Below are positions 23,502 through 38,086 of a stretch of 64,000 nucleotides of DNA, piece by piece. This stretch comes from Anseranas semipalmata (taxonomy: Eukaryota > Chordata > Aves > Anseriformes > Anseranatidae). How positions within the stretch are numbered: position 1 is the first letter of the stretch; the number at the start of each line of letters is the position of its first letter. A program made the position numbers and the translations under genes. The notes below the pieces were generated by a model, which saw nothing but the letters and a program-made list of their open reading frames with translations, made no database searches and had not been told where the DNA came from. The stretch spans positions 1,076,296 through 1,140,295 of the forward strand of contig VXAA01002999.1 in the NCBI GenBank assembly GCA_013399115.1, read 5' to 3'.

Positions 23502-26367
23502 GTAACACCCAGTGGGATTTCTTAACATAGATGCCATCATCTGGCCTTATGTACTTCAGAGATACTTATCTACTTACCTGTTGACCACATGCATCAAAAG
23601 CAGTATGGTTGACCACCATTATACTGTTCAGAATAAGTGTGAAGAACAGCACATGGGAGAAAAAAAAACTAAAAAATAAAAATAAAAAAAATAAAAAGAT
23701 TATGTCTGGCAGTTATTATTGCGTCCAGTTTAGAAACAAAGCCTCCACGTGTCCATTTTAGTTCCTCAGTACTTATGTTTTCTTTGCAAAACATACCAGA
23801 CTCTTTTTTTTTTTTAATTTTAATCAGTCTGTTTAAGACTCAGCCTATTGCCCAGGCCATGTACCAGCCCAATAGTCAATTTTTTCCCCACTGACATATC
23901 TGTAAAAGAGAAAAAGATTTTGTCAGGTTATTTACTTTAGAAAATTTGTGGCCATTGCAGAAAAATAATTCTGACTCCTGTTGTATGGCAAACTGCTCCA
24001 AACCTTGGTTGCATTTTAGGTGTCCCAAGAGTCAGTGGTGGTTTTCATTTATTGCCTGTTCTATTCAGTTGTCACCACTCATGTTACTTTGTGTCATTTT
24101 TCTACCAGCACCTTTACCTCCGTATTACACAGCACGATGAAGAACACACAAGGATCAAATATTTTTCCCATTCAAACACATGGTGTCCTACTCGTCATTA
24201 CCCTGGGAAGCTTCCCAATTCATCCTAGTCTAATTTGACTCTGCTTTTTCACTGTAAGAAAATATACCTAACAGCACTGTAGTTAGCTCTCCAAATAAAC
24301 CCATTTGTCAGCTTTTGAAATGATACTGTTTTCAGAATGTGTGGTTCTTCTATACATAAAATTTCCATTTGATTTCTGTTGCAGTATATGCAGGTTTCAA
24401 AGTAAAAAAAAAAAATAAAAAATCTTTTCTTGTGCATTTGTGATCATTTACTTCAGAGACTCCAGATCCTTTTTTCAGTAAATGCAAAGAATTTTATAAG
24501 AGGAGTTTGATCTCCGTCAGCAAATTTCAAATAAGGCGTTTCCTCTTACTTTATCAAGATATTGCTTGCCATATTTACCAGAATACCATATGTGTTCAGA
24601 TATTGTACTGAAGAGAGTGGGAAGTCTGCTCGTATCAGGGCTTTCTCCAGCTTAAATCTCATTTCCTTTCTTATACATACTCCTGTACAGTGATATTTTA
24701 TAAATATTTGCAACTCTGGAGTTATCTACCCTTTTTAATAGGATAATATATGCTTCAAGATTATATTAAGTGCTTTCTTTCCTGGTAATCTGTCATATCA
24801 GTGGGCAGTAGCTGCACAGACATATTTACTTTTTTAAATTGGGCTTTACTTTCTGCAAACAGTCAAACACATTTAGGCTTTATCTTACAACCTGGCCTAA
24901 TCAGAACATAAAATACGCCTTGTATTACCTCTGTGATCTGTAAAATATTCTACAGTAAGACAAATAGGCTTTATGTTTTTTTCTTATGCATGTCTTTCTC
25001 CTTGCCTATATTAATTTGTAATATACATCTCTTGCTCCATGTGAATCATCCCCATCTGTTTCTGACAGATTATTTTTCCTTGCTTCAGTTATATAACCCA
25101 CCTTGTCTTTACTTTTCTGCCTTCTCTCTCCCTCTGTCAGCTCTAACTGAACAAAATGCATGCGGTCTGTTACAGACACAGAAGTGAAGTTAATGCAGTG
25201 TAAGTTAGCAGGTCCAAATCTGGCAGTGCTTGCTGGATCTGCTTTGTTCAAGTCACACCTTACTGTTGGGAACCCACGAGCCGCTCATGTTGTCTGTCTC
25301 AAATACAGAACTGTGTATGAGGTGGCAATTACAGTGAACAACAAGGAGGTTTGATCCCATTGTTATCATTTATTCTTCATCTATGTATATCAGTCTGAGT
25401 TTCTCTTTTTTCCTACTTTCTCTGTTTTAGTGCATGTGAAGAAGCTTTGCCTTGCAATCAAGCTTAAAAGAATGAAGAAAAAGAATATTAGCTAAGTCTG
25501 TAAAGATGATCTCCAAGCTCTTTTTCCTCCATGCAATAACTGTAACTGTAACCTTATCTGAGAGACTCAGACTGAGACAATTGTGCTTATCCGTTGCTCT
25601 GTGCAACCAGAAAAACTTTTACAGCTAGTTGTTCTGTGTTTGTACAGGCTCAAGGCTTATTTTTCATATTAATACTAAAGCTACTGGAGAAACAGTTAAA
25701 CAGTTTCTAGCTAGGCAACTGTCTAAACCCCTAATTCTGTGAGGCACTATAATTATATGAGGCACTATAATTTTAAGTAAATTATTAGTCCTATTTATCT
25801 TGAAGTTCTAATAATCTTCTGCCCTACTGGCTTATGTGGCTCACCTTCCCAACTGTTTGAAAGTGACATACTTTCATACTCACATAACAATAGAGACTAA
25901 CCACAATTGCTGAAATTCTGTCATTGATTGGCTGGCAGACAACTTAGTCAAGTCTCAGTCTATTACTAATGCAACAGTATCATGGAGATAATAACTGAAC
26001 ATAGTTCAAAAATCAGAATTAATTGGAAGAATAAAACTGTGTATTTATGCTTCAGTGACATTCCCTCCACATTGACTTCTAAACTGAATGGGTCCCACTG
26101 AAAATCTGCTTATAATGGAAACACAATGACAGCAAACACAGTGCCTATGTTTAACAGTTATAATTCTTTTTTCTAAATATTAAGGTGTTGCATTTTCAGA
26201 GAGAAGATGTAATGAAAGATGGCAAGAGAATGAGTAAATCCACACTGCTAAAACCTTTCCTCTGTGCATTCCTGGCTATTATTATGAAGAAGTTTATAGT
26301 TGCATTTTTATGATTGCTGTTATACGTACCCCGGGACAGATAATTGAAAGAAGGAAGTATGCAAAGT
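23502..26367. other. Unique AT-rich DNA, no gene recognised
   Basis: No recognisable coding sequence. Contains an A-rich low-complexity tract (23660-23698), a short A run (24402-24422) and an exact 15-bp direct repeat (25740-25754 and 25758-25772). A moderately long plus-strand frame at 25160-25354 resembles no family known to me and has no clear splice context. Confidence 0.55.
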
Positions 26368-26410
26368 TAAAAGAAAAGAAAGAAAAAGAAAGGAAGAAAA
26401 AACAAAAACA

Positions 26411-26443
<33 letters not shown>

Positions 26444-26578
26444 AAACAAGGAAGAAGTGCTGGTACTATTTTAAACATTCTTTATATAACTTGTTTGCTA
26501 ATTATTCACTTTCAGATGTCAAAATGTTCATCTAATTAGTTTCTCTGCTGTTAAGCTTTTCTTAAAAAAAAAAAAAAA
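26368..26578. repeat. Left copy of a short direct duplication, A/AAAAC-rich
   Basis: A purine-rich (GAAA, then AAAAC) tract followed by about 115 bp of non-repetitive sequence (from 26447) and an A run. The non-repetitive part recurs at 26620-26736 with a single C/G difference. The block ends at an undetermined base, 26579. Confidence 0.9.
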
Positions 26579-26579
26579 N
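26579..26579. other. Single-N junction
   Basis: One undetermined base within an A-rich tract, between the two copies of a direct duplication. It is the same signature as at 15707. Confidence 0.99.
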
Positions 26580-26752
26580 AAGAAAAGAAGAAAAAAAAAA
26601 CAAAACAAAACAAAAAAAACAAGGAAGAAGTGCTGGTAGTATTTTAAACATTCTTTATATAACTTGTTTGCTAATTATTCACTTTCAGATGTCAAAATGT
26701 TCATCTAATTAGTTTCTCTGCTGTTAAGCTTTTCTTAAAAAAAAAAAAAAAA
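26580..26752. repeat. Right copy of the short direct duplication
   Basis: Offset 173 bp from the left copy, with one mismatch in the unique part; the simple-repeat part differs in length. Slippage or mis-assembly across the A/AAAAC tract is the simplest explanation. Confidence 0.9.
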
Positions 26753-29700
26753 GACAAACACAAAGGAGGACTAATAACATTTTATCTAGCTAATGAGAAT
26801 GACAAATTAAGCATGACTGTCCAAGTGTGAAATAAATCCAGTCACTTGGGTCAAGTGTTCCCTATGTGCACAGGATTTTCAAAGGGGCTTTAACTGAGTC
26901 ATATCTATTGCGATAGATAAACTTTTTAATACAGGCTTTCTTCTCTTGCTGACATTTCTTTATATTCAGGAATCCAAAGTCTTGTGAAATAGAGAACTGT
27001 ACAAAAGTTGGTGTCATCCTGAGCAAAGTGAAGCAAAAAAGTAGGAGGCAGGAGAATGTGTAACTATGCATGAGCAGCATCTAGTGGCTAACATCTCATT
27101 ATGAAGCATGGAGGTACTGGACCTTATTTTAAGCCTATTTTTTACTCTGAGAGCTTCTGGAAGGAAGTGAAGCATGTGAGGGAAAAGGCGGCGCTATCTT
27201 TTTGTGCAACTTCTGAACTAAAAATTCCCAAGTACTCCTCTTGACTCTTTCTTCACTTTGTGCCCTCAGGTAATAAACTATGAATTTGAAAGATGAGCCT
27301 ATTCCTGCACATGGCTATGCTTTGGGGTTGACTAGACAGGAGGGTATGACACAAAGGCCCTTCTGTGGTGAGTGCTATGGCACTGCCTCATTCCTTTGGG
27401 AGGTTGAAACTGGTTCACAACAGTCCCTTCCAGCTGTGCAGTGAGAAGAAGGGGTGGGATCTCCTCATTTCTGTTTTCTAAGAGTCATTTTCATTCTGCC
27501 TGAGCAGTCCCCAGACTCCCAAATCAGTCACAGGTTGTGCAAATGAAGAAAATGGTCCTGTTATAATCCTGTCTCTCATGTCCTCTTGAAGGACATAGAA
27601 CTAGGGCTATTTTAAATGTATAAACAGATATTCTTAGAGAAAGTTGTTTTAAAGGAATTTCCTATTACCTCTCACTGTCACCAAAACAAGCCACCCAAAT
27701 GATCAAATGACCCATAATCCCCACCTCATCCCTTCAGAGAAACAGAACAGCTTTAGAAAATGAGACCTCAGTGCCCTCATGTTCTTCTACCTAGTGAAAG
27801 AAACAAAGAAAAAAAAAAAGGTCAGTATGTAACCATGAATATTTTCGTCACTTTCCAATAGAAGAGCAATGGATCGCATATTCCTGCATGTCCATGGGCA
27901 ATCTTCAGAGCAATATTAAAAGAATACAGTGGAAAAACAGGTTATGCTCTGTGGAACTGCCTCACACTGTCTTATTTCCAAAACTTTGTAGATGTACTAA
28001 TTAATTAATTCTCCACATGAATCTGTGGTAAATATGAAGTAGGAACAAAGTCCCTTCAGCCATATTAGCTAATAAAAAATCTTGAAAAAAATTGCATATT
28101 TGCATAAATCACTGTATGATTGTACCTTATGAGATGACACCCAATGCATAATTTACTCCAGAAAGGTACAGTGTTTTTTTTTTCTTTCTTTTCAACAAGA
28201 ATATTATTTTTACTTGCATTTCTCCATGATCTCATTTATGGTTCCTTCAAAATCCATTTTCTCCCTCAGACCTGCTTGATTTTTTTCCCAGTTATATGCT
28301 AGAAATGGATAACAACATGCCTTCCTTTAGAAAGAGTTATCTAAAATTTCAATAAAGAACATGTAGCTTCACTGCTTAAAACATTTTCTGTTTAAACTGT
28401 ATCTCATACTACCACTGTTTGAGACAGAATACTGCATTTAGGTGGAACACTGACTTGAATACATTTTGTAATTTTCTTACCTTTTTATTTCTTCACTAGC
28501 TTACTGTTAACAGCTTTATCACTCAAGTTTTTCCTTCTTATATAGCTGTAGTAGATCCTTTTTTCCTTCTCTTTTCTAAAATCCTAAATGTTTTCTTAGA
28601 AGTAAACAAGCAGCTAAGTGAACACTGTAATCTGGGGAGTCAGTACAGAGTCCTCACTGAAAATCTTAGAGAAATGAAAAGTTGAGCTCTGTAGTCACAC
28701 GAGAGGTGTTGGTGAAGACAGCAGGTTACATGACTTCCTTTGATCTATTCCTTATTATGAAGGGCTTTAAAATCAAAGGAATTATAAGAGAGGCTGGCAA
28801 AGGACACAAGTCCATACAGCAAGATCCTTATACAATTCCTGTGCAGTGAGCCTGGAGTTACAAGCTCTTTTTGCCAGGTTTTGATGTACAGAAACAAAGT
28901 TGTTTGTAAAAGACTTTTGCAGAAAGTCCTGGTGGTATTTCAGTGTTTGTACATAGTATTTCTCATAGTTTTTTCTTTGCTTAGTGGCACACCAGAACAT
29001 TAGTACTTATTCTGCTCCTTGTGCAAACTCTGAAAACACAGGAGAAAGAAAAAAATGCCACAGCAGGTGAAGTTAGGATGCTGCTTATACAAGTCATCCC
29101 TCTCTACCACAAAGCTATACAGATACCCATGGATCTCTGACAACCCTGGTTAGCTATAGAGACATTATGTTGTGTTGATATGCACGCAACCAATGAAAAC
29201 CGTTCCTTCTCATTTACAATGAAAAGACCTCTCCCCATGGCTGTTGAGCCCATCACAGTTTGGCTAGAACACACTATGGGGAATGCATTCTCTAATTTTA
29301 CAATACATTGAACACAGCACCTTTTATTCCAGCTTACCCTGCTCTTGGGAAAACTGCTCTGCTTGACTTAAACTAATAAAAGTAATTGAAAAGCTATTTA
29401 GAAACTTTCCTTATCCCTTGTTTTATGTCCTCCTGGTTAGCTTCCAGAGGTGACCAGCTGCACCAGTCGTTATCAGGTGACTTCATTAAGCAGTTGTCTT
29501 TCCCATGACGAAAGTTTTTGGAGAAAAAGCAAATGGAAAATACTTCTATATTAATTCTCAGCTGTGAACTACTACCTTTCAGCATCCTAGTGAATTGTGG
29601 TTTTAAAAGGATAACCGAGAAGGCAGCAGACCCACTCTGAATGGGAGGCTATGCAGAACAACCTCCAGAGTATCTTCCAGTTTCTTTAATTCTATGAAAT

Positions 29701-31489
29701 AATCCTACATTAAGTCTCCAGGCTGGTGTATGAACCCATAAAGGAATCCAGTTAGAAGCAGAATTCTGAACAGACTTCCCAAAGCAGTAGTTTTCTTCAT
29801 TTGAAATCCTCAGAATATATCGCCTAATTGCCTTCCATCCTCAGCTGTCATTTTTAGTGCTTCATACTAAAGCTCTAACTGAACTCAGAAATGTGCTACT
29901 TATTTTTCTGCAGGCATCTGTCAGATTACTGGACTTCATGCGATATTAGGAAGCTTTTTTATAAAGGGTCAACAACCCTCTTAGGCAGTGCTGAAGAAGT
30001 ATAAGCAAGGACCATGTTCAATTGCAATAGATCCCAAATTATATATTTTGTGCTTTCAAAAGGTGATTCACAGTTTTCTAGCTTCTCAGCTGACATGTTT
30101 TAAATTGGCACTTCAAAATGTCTGCCTTTAAGCAACCAGTTGCTGACCTCAACACTGTTATCCTTGCAAAAGAAAAAAAAAAAATGAAAACAAAAAAGGA
30201 AAAAAAAAAGCAGGAAATAAACTCAGGAAAGGGTAAGTGAAAATAGCAGTAAAAAGGGAGAAACAGCAAAAATGTAGCAGTATTCAAAAAGCAGCACAAG
30301 ACAAAAAAAGGAAAAGAGCAGTAAAAATAGGAAGAAAACTGAGCAAGAAATGAAAGCCCAGTTCTGTGCTTAAATGGAGCTCCTGGACCAACAGGCAGAG
30401 TATGCATGGACGAAGATTTCATGGTTGGTTGGTCAGGGCAATTAAGGCCCATTTGTGCACACAGGGCCCTGACATGTTGAGACTTTCTAAGTTTTTGGTT
30501 CTCAGCTTTGAAGCCTTCATTTTCATTAAATTGTGGGTGTGATTTTCCAAGTCTTTAAACAAACAGTCACAACACAGTCATTCTATCATATTGGCATCTA
30601 CCTTGATCATCAACATGATTAACACCTCTGGAATCCTTATGATTGCTACATTTGTGTTCCTCAGGGTAGGTCCTTGGGAAAGCAATAGAAACAAGGGTGT
30701 CTGGCTTCACCTTTAAGAGCTTACCCACAACCTGTCATTTCGAAGGAATAAAACATGCAGTGCCTAGTCATAATGAAGACCCATGATGGATTAAAGCATA
30801 TCCCCTGGAACAAAAGCAGAAATTTTACCTACTCTCCTCTATGTAATATCTATGGTACATGCATGAACTGGGATTGTTTTCAAAATTAACTTTGGGTAGC
30901 TTTTCAATGGGCCAAAAAGGCGTATCCATCACAGTGGCCACTGTTTAGGACAATTCAAGTGCCAGTATCGGAGCAAAGTAGAACTGAGAGAGCTAAGAAA
31001 AAGTCACTGGTATATTATTAATTTAGTTCCAATATTGGTATATATAATACTGCACATTTCTTGCCATCTCATTGTCAGGACTCGCTTGATTCATTCCCAG
31101 AATAAAAACAGGTCTTCTCTTCAGCCTCAGGCAGAACACTACCACAGAGAGTTTCATTTCCAGCCTTCACACTGGTAGAGTGTATACACCTGACCCATAA
31201 TAAAGACTATCACAGAAATGCTCTGATAAGATTAAGTAATGCCAACAGTGTCATCCTGCCACCCAACACCCCACACCACTCCCACCTAGTATTTCAATTG
31301 AATGTATGGTTTGAAATCATAAAGCTTCCATCTGGTATCTCTTCTACTGAGAAAAAACACTTGGGTGCAATAATATAGGACAGTGCTGCTTAAACAGCAG
31401 TGTAAGCTTCTCAGTATTATCCCTATCACTGAACTCTAAGACTGATACTGGAAGCCAAGGCATTAAAAGAGAAAGTAGCTTAAGAACAC

Positions 31490-31534
<45 letters not shown>

Positions 31535-34500
31535 GAGCTACTTCTGTTGTTTTGTTCTCTTTGAGTCTACTAACAAAGATTTCATTCAAGACTGATTTTC
31601 CTGATTTGGCTAATACCCACCTTATGTCAATACATCTGCCACAACTGATTTCTTTTAGAGAACTAATAAAAACATTTTCAAGTCATAATGCCCACCAGTC
31701 ATTTAGTGCAAATGTCAAATAAATTTGAAAGAACTAGGTGGAGGAAAAACGCAGGGATTTTTTGGGGCTCTGCACTCTCATTTCTGCCATGAAAATATTA
31801 ATACAGTTAAAAATGGTCACATTGAAGCAGAAATGTGAGAGATGTCAAAATGAAGACAAAGGGATATTGGCACATCGGTGTGATAAGTCTGCATGCCCTT
31901 ATTTCATATTCTGTTTAGAAAGTAATTTCTTAATTTTTAGAAGCAAATTCCCTCCCCCCCCCATATATTCAAGTAGATGATAGTGACTTCCATAAATTTA
32001 ATATGAACACAGTTGTCCCTATTAACAATATCATATGTTTTTGAAAGATGAGCTCTGTATAGGATGAGATGTTTAACAGCGCTACTGTGTCCTAGATACA
32101 TCTGAGATAAGAAATAAATCCTGAGTTTTCTCCCATATAATGATTTATAAATGGACAGTGACTAAGGACTAAATTTTGTATTCATTACTTGACACCATCA
32201 AAATTAGCATAAATATTTGTCATGCAAAAGGTGTGGTAACAAGTTTTGGTTTTATAATCTATGTAAAGTCAATTAAAATGTCAGCTAATAACAAGAATTA
32301 ATTATTATACAAACATACACCTTCTCAGAGGTTATATTCAGTGGTTCCTCCTCCTGCCCTTCTCCGCTGTTTCAGTCAGTGAGATAAAATTCTGTGTGGC
32401 TCCATCTGTTATCAACATGGAACTGCTCTATAATTCTTTATGTATATTGATCTGGTTAGTTGGGAAGATCATTATTCTTGTTCATATATTTGATTCAAGA
32501 CAACAAATGACTGTTCAAGGAAAAGAACAGGAAGGGAGGACTAGCTCACGCTATGTCACTCTTCAGTAGTTGCTTGACAGTAGTTAAGGCACCAGCTTTG
32601 AATATTTGGCCTCCTGTCCTGACAGCCTACAATGTTATTTAAACCATGTAGGGAAAAGACCCGTGATGAATATAAAAAATAAAAAAATAAAAATCAAAGG
32701 AATTATGGTTAGTTTATGAAGGAAGATGTAGGCAGGACCAATTCTTTGAAAGAACAAAAATTGAATCAGAACCCTCTCAAAATTACCTCAAGGTGTTTTG
32801 ACATGCCTAGTTTACCTTGAAGGGTTACTAAGCCCTTTCCTATAATAGACCAGCATGTAGGAGTTTTTCAAAAATAATTATTTCTCTAACACTTTACCTC
32901 TATAAAAAAAAAAAAAACACAGAACTTTTGTTTTTAGAAGACTGTTTTATTCTTAATTTTACTCATAACAATGCAAGAAGAAACATGCTTTGGACCTCCA
33001 AGGAGAGAACTGTTATAATTATAGTCTAGAAGCCAGTCTAGTTTACAGGAGAACTGCAAATTCCACCAAGGAGCAGGGAAAGGCAAAATTTCCATCATGT
33101 GGGAGGACAGCATGGAGACAACAGCCAAGGTACTACAGTGCATCCAGTCAAACCCTTTTATATGAACTTCTGATTTTTTTTTTTTTTTTGGATAAGAAAA
33201 ACAAGATTTTGTTCATTTTAAAGGCCTACATATTCCAACAAAAATATTATTATTTACATCACACATTTACGCATAGGATTTAACTGTAACTTCATGTTGT
33301 ATTTTTAAGGACAAATTTCCCTCTTGCATGGGTGCTAGCCAAAACTATGAAACAAGGCTCAGGCCACCTTACTATTTCATTCTCTTCTAGTTTCTTCTGT
33401 TGTCCTCTACCTGGCAGTAACTCAGCAACTTCTGTGTGTGATCTAACTAATCTCTCTCCCGTATGGGTCAATCTTGTCCTTAGCACTCTCCCAGAAAAAG
33501 AGCTGCATGTTTTATTCCTGATATACTTTTGTGTTGCCATGAGTTTAGTTTAGAGGATTCAAAATTGAAGAGCACCCTATACTTGGAACAGAGGTTGGGA
33601 AATTTATGTAACTCCAGTGTCTTGGTCTGGGACTAGCCCTTCACAGCACTTTGCTTCCCTCGCAGATGAATCTAATCATTGCTGCAAACAGTACTGTTAT
33701 ACCTGAACAGAGTTACTGATTGTTATTGTAAAGTTTTGGGACATCTCCTTATGCAGGGCTCAGATTACTGGGTGGCTTCAAAGTGAAACCTGAAATTCTA
33801 GAGTACAAAGAAATGCAGTAAGTTCACAGTAGCCTGCAAAGGAGAAAAGCTACAGCATTTTCTGCTGTAGGAATAAAGTTCACTTTCCTCTATTCTTGAT
33901 GACAAATCTCACCAGTAACAGGAAAGTCCATACATGATGACCTTTGAAAGCCACAAATGTACCTTTTTGTCTCACTGTTTTCAGGAGATATTCTCCACTC
34001 TTGATACTCAGTCGCCTCTCTCCTCCCTTTGCTGCTTCTTACCTGGCTTAAAGGCACATAAGGCACAGTTGGTCAGTTTGCACAGTTAGAAGTTTTCAGT
34101 GGTTACTGTAAATTAATTTGTTTAATTTTGAAGACTGACTGTATAAAATACAGCATATATTCTATCAAGTGATGATCTTTTCTGTTAAAGCAAAATAAGC
34201 AACACTGCATATGAAAACCTTTGCTGCAGTATTCTGTTCCAGAATTGCAAATTACTCGGAAGCCATTAGGACATTTTTCTTGGAAGGTTCATGTTTATAA
34301 AATGTATTATTAACATACTAAATTTATTGAACTGTACACTTAAAAATATTATGACTAACAGAATATAGACAGTGACACTAAACTCAAATTGTACTTTCAA
34401 TGATAAAGTAGGGTTCTTCCTTTCTTTACAGAATTGAGAGAGGCTTAGTTTACTAACTGAAAATCTTTAGTTTATAAAAAGAGTATTTTACTCCTCTCTC

Positions 34501-37500
34501 TCAACTAAAAATATTCATTCATGGTAAAACTTTCCAGCATTTAAGGAATAAACAATGTATATGTGACAAAAAGATTAAAATGCTTCAGCATTTTTAATCT
34601 ACTGATGGCAGAAACTAGCTTGAGGAAAATCAGGTGGTCATGCCATCCCATCATGATATCCACATAACACAGGGAGAGAAACGGGCCAATATGGGCGTTG
34701 GACCTTGCAAGGTTTCGGTTGAATCCTTGCATTAGAGAGATGCTAGCTAGCACAAGTGAGGTTATACAGTTGTCTGATTTCGTAGCTGGGTGCTGAGCAA
34801 GCAGCTATTACTCACATCTGTGGCTAGAAGTACATGTAGGCTACACTTAAACAGATACTCATGCAAGTGTATCTTGGCTGTGCCCAAAATCTATTAGGGG
34901 CAATATCTTGGCACACACCCTCATTTGTGCCTCATTTTGGGGGGAAGATAATCTGTTTCAGTGACAAGAAAAGTGCTTTACATCTCTCTAGGTGCGTCTC
35001 TGATCAGGACTGTCAGGGTGTCAGTGCTACAGAAAACATCTTGTCATGCACTCACACTCCAGTCTAGAAGAGCATGTAAAGGGTGGACAGAAGTCACTGT
35101 TTACACAAGTTTTCATTTACTTGAAACCAAATTTTTTTGGTTTTTGAAACAAACAAACAAAAAAAATTGGTTTCATTATTGTCCCATAGTCAGAAATGGA
35201 CCTGATTCATTAATTTAACCTACATTAATTCTTTTTAATTAGTGAGTCAGTGCAGATTTTCCCATTGTCTTCAGTGCACCTGTATCATCCTGTAAGTGTA
35301 GATACAAACACAAATATAAATGTAAATATAAATATATGTATGTATGTGCAAATATAAACTAACTCAGATTTTGATGTTATTACATGAGTACAGAATGCAT
35401 GGTGATAGATGGGTATTTATCCTCTTTATAAGTTTACCTAAGTCTGTTTAGTCACCACTGGTATTGCTATATGGGAACAGGACATGAGCTTTCACTATCT
35501 GTACCCCGCTCAGATTATCATGTTTGGTCACACTGACTGCTTCCAGACTTTGGGCAAGGAAACAGACTTCTTTATGAAAACTTGGTCTTGGTTCTTTCTA
35601 TATAATCATATCCCTCAACCTCATTATTCTTTCTTTGTTCCCATTTCCTGCAAATCCTCTTTATAAAACCTCTTCTGCCTACAGAACATGAAGTTTTGGA
35701 GGGGATATAAATATCATTTCTGTGCTGACATGATGTAAATGTCACCTGTGTATTTACTCTGTTTTGTGTTTATATTAGCACTAGAGAGAACCAATCACAA
35801 ATGTGTTATACGACATACAATGAAAAGAAAACAGTGCCCGATTCAATGAGCTTACAGTATAAATGAAACTCTTTTCTTTGCCAGTATTTGTTGATGAGTG
35901 GCTATGTCAAATAGGTACATATTAATAGGTAAAGTCAAAGAGGGAAAGCCTAGCATTTCTTGTTTATATTTGAATAATTCAAGTAATGTAATTTCAGTGA
36001 TATATGAAGTATCAATTCACAAGGACTTAGAAACAAATCAAGTCTTTTGGCTCACCTGGGCAAATGCACTGTTTTAGTCTTTTTCCTGCACTGTGAATGC
36101 AATTCCAGAAAGAATTATTTACAACTTCAGTGGTCTACATCTGTTCTTATTTTGCAATACCAACATTGTATGTATGCATCTTTATAAAGCATTTGATTTG
36201 GTATTTGTCTTCCATTCCTAATAATTCAATCCCACATTCACAATCAATTAATGATGCAGCCAATTCCCAAATTTATGTCTACAAAAAACTCTTCAGTGAT
36301 CCACGTATGTATAAAACACCATACAAATGTTACAATCAGATAAGCAAAGTTGTAAAATTCTAGGCAGCTTTGAAATCATTATTTATGATGTTATTGTAGG
36401 AGCTTTTATGAATCTGAGAGTTGAGATTGGTGGCAATTATATAATTAACTAGCTATAAACATCTTTTATTAAATCAAATCTGGATGGAAAAACAGTTCAG
36501 AATATGAACATAATTTTATATTGAGACTTGGAAATAACCTAAGATCAAAGAAAAAGCTAATTTTTAAAGAACAATATATTATATATGTTCACAGAATTAA
36601 GCTGCTTAAGTAGAATGTATTCCCAAATGACACAGAAGAAAACATGCCAAAGATTCTTCATCAAACATAGGAAATGAGGAAAGACAAATGTCAGTTTTAA
36701 TATGGAGAATCATTATGCAAGTGACTCATCAGAATTTTTTATGTTGCAAATTTTAAAGGTCCTCTCTACTGTTTCTTTTGTTCTAATCCTGGTGAAATGT
36801 ATCCCATAAGCCTGGGTTTTGGCAAATGTTCAAGCCACTTTACTGCATCTGAACTCTTACTCAAGAAACAATGAACTTCTGCTGATGCTGTTGTGGTCTC
36901 CTGGGTCAGGAGGCCAGCCTTTGTTGCTTCCAGTTTCATTGTCAGCAACTGGATAGCAATATCCTCAAGAAACAAGGAACTGGTATCCGTAGTTTTATTA
37001 ATGTATCTTTTGTTCTTCCCATTGTATATTGTGTTTCACTGCCACTTGCACAGAGACAGGCACAGGTTTCACAGAATGCTTGCTCTTTGACATGTTGTGT
37101 ATGTGATCATTTTATATTAAACCAAGAAAGCTGTTCAAAACTTTTAGCAGGGTGGAATGTAACCAAATATTAACACTCTTCTCTCTGTTGTTAACCGTAT
37201 ATTGACACAAAATTATCTTCCATATGCCTGAATGAAGCAATTGCTTCACTACATGGCGGATCATATTCTTCCACCAGTAGCGTAAATGTAATTGAAATAT
37301 TCTAATGCTGCATTTCTGAATTGACCTCTAATAGGAAGTTAATGTCTTCATAAGTATCTGTACCTCTAAGAGGAGCACAGTAATTGTCAGGATGGGTACC
37401 AGTGTCAAAAGAAAAGAAACAGAGTGAGTGCTATTTTCAAACGACTTTGCTTGACAGCTTGCAATTCCTTCCATACCTTAAAGAGGATACAAGAAAGGTA

Positions 37501-37768
37501 TGTTTTTTATACCTGATGAACATCACTTGATTTCTCTGTTCTGTCAGTTGCTTTTGGGAAATTTTGGTACCTGAAATGACCTCTTCTAATGTCATGTAGA
37601 GGGTCCAGAGAGCCAGAGAGTTAGTTATATTTCTCTTGGTACAATGTAAGAGCAACACAAAGCATGGGAGTATAGGGAATATTTTTTAAATTTTTGGTGT
37701 ACTGTAAAAGTCAGAGTTATACCTGGTTCCAGTGCCAAGTCCCATCCTCAGTGAATCATGGTATGGAG
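26753..37768. other. About 11 kb of unique AT-rich DNA, no gene recognised
   Basis: Both strands show only short, low-similarity open frames. Simple repeats are an A-rich tract (30167-30211), a TTA array (31491-31533), a poly-T (33174-33189) and an irregular AAATAT/ATGT-rich stretch (about 35305-35360). Frames at 36766-36975 (minus), 30078-30452 (minus; low-complexity, Phe-rich over the A-rich DNA) and 32990-33283 (plus) were inspected and match nothing I know. A short piece at 33618-33650 resembles bird LTR sequence but is too short to call. Confidence 0.6.
31491..31533. repeat. (TTA)n microsatellite
   Basis: About fourteen perfect TTA units. Read on the other strand it gives a polyasparagine frame that is not a real gene. 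Confidence 0.95.
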
Positions 37769-37855
37769 CTACATTGGGTGCAAGTGCCCAGGTGCTGATC
37801 CTCGTGAGGGTTGCTGGGGTGGCTTCTGTGAGCAGAGGTGGGGGCTGCCAACACA
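37769..37855 (+). mobile_element. Fragment of the 5' end of an ERVL-type LTR
   Basis: ACATTGGGTG, then after about 35 bases GGGGTGGCTTCTGTGAGCAG and GGGGGCTGCC, reproduces the order and spacing at the beginning of the LTR read from 23501. Similarity stops after about 90 bp, so this is a short 3'-truncated relic or a piece of a more diverged LTR. Confidence 0.55.
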
Positions 37856-38071
37856 GGACTTTGCATATGCATGTAGCATGTAGATTTTTTATTGATGTTA
37901 CACTTCTTCAAGCAGCACAATGCCATTAAAGGCATATAAAGGCAGACAAAGCATTGCTTCCTCCATCATCGGTGACCTAAATTATAGGTACAGCATTTCT
38001 TTGTTTTTATGGATAATAATATCTTTACAAAGAGAAAAATAAATCTGGTGAAAAGAGTAATTCCATATGTC

Positions 38072-38086
38072 TTTTTTTTTTTTTNT

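Noticed and set aside
30078..30452. 124-codon minus-strand frame
   Set aside because: Phe-rich translation of an A-rich low-complexity tract, with no domain and no splice context.
31344..31589. Minus-strand frame with a polyasparagine run
   Set aside because: Translation of the TTA microsatellite.
33618..33650. Possible LTR fragment
   Set aside because: Only about 20 bases look familiar; too short to support a call.
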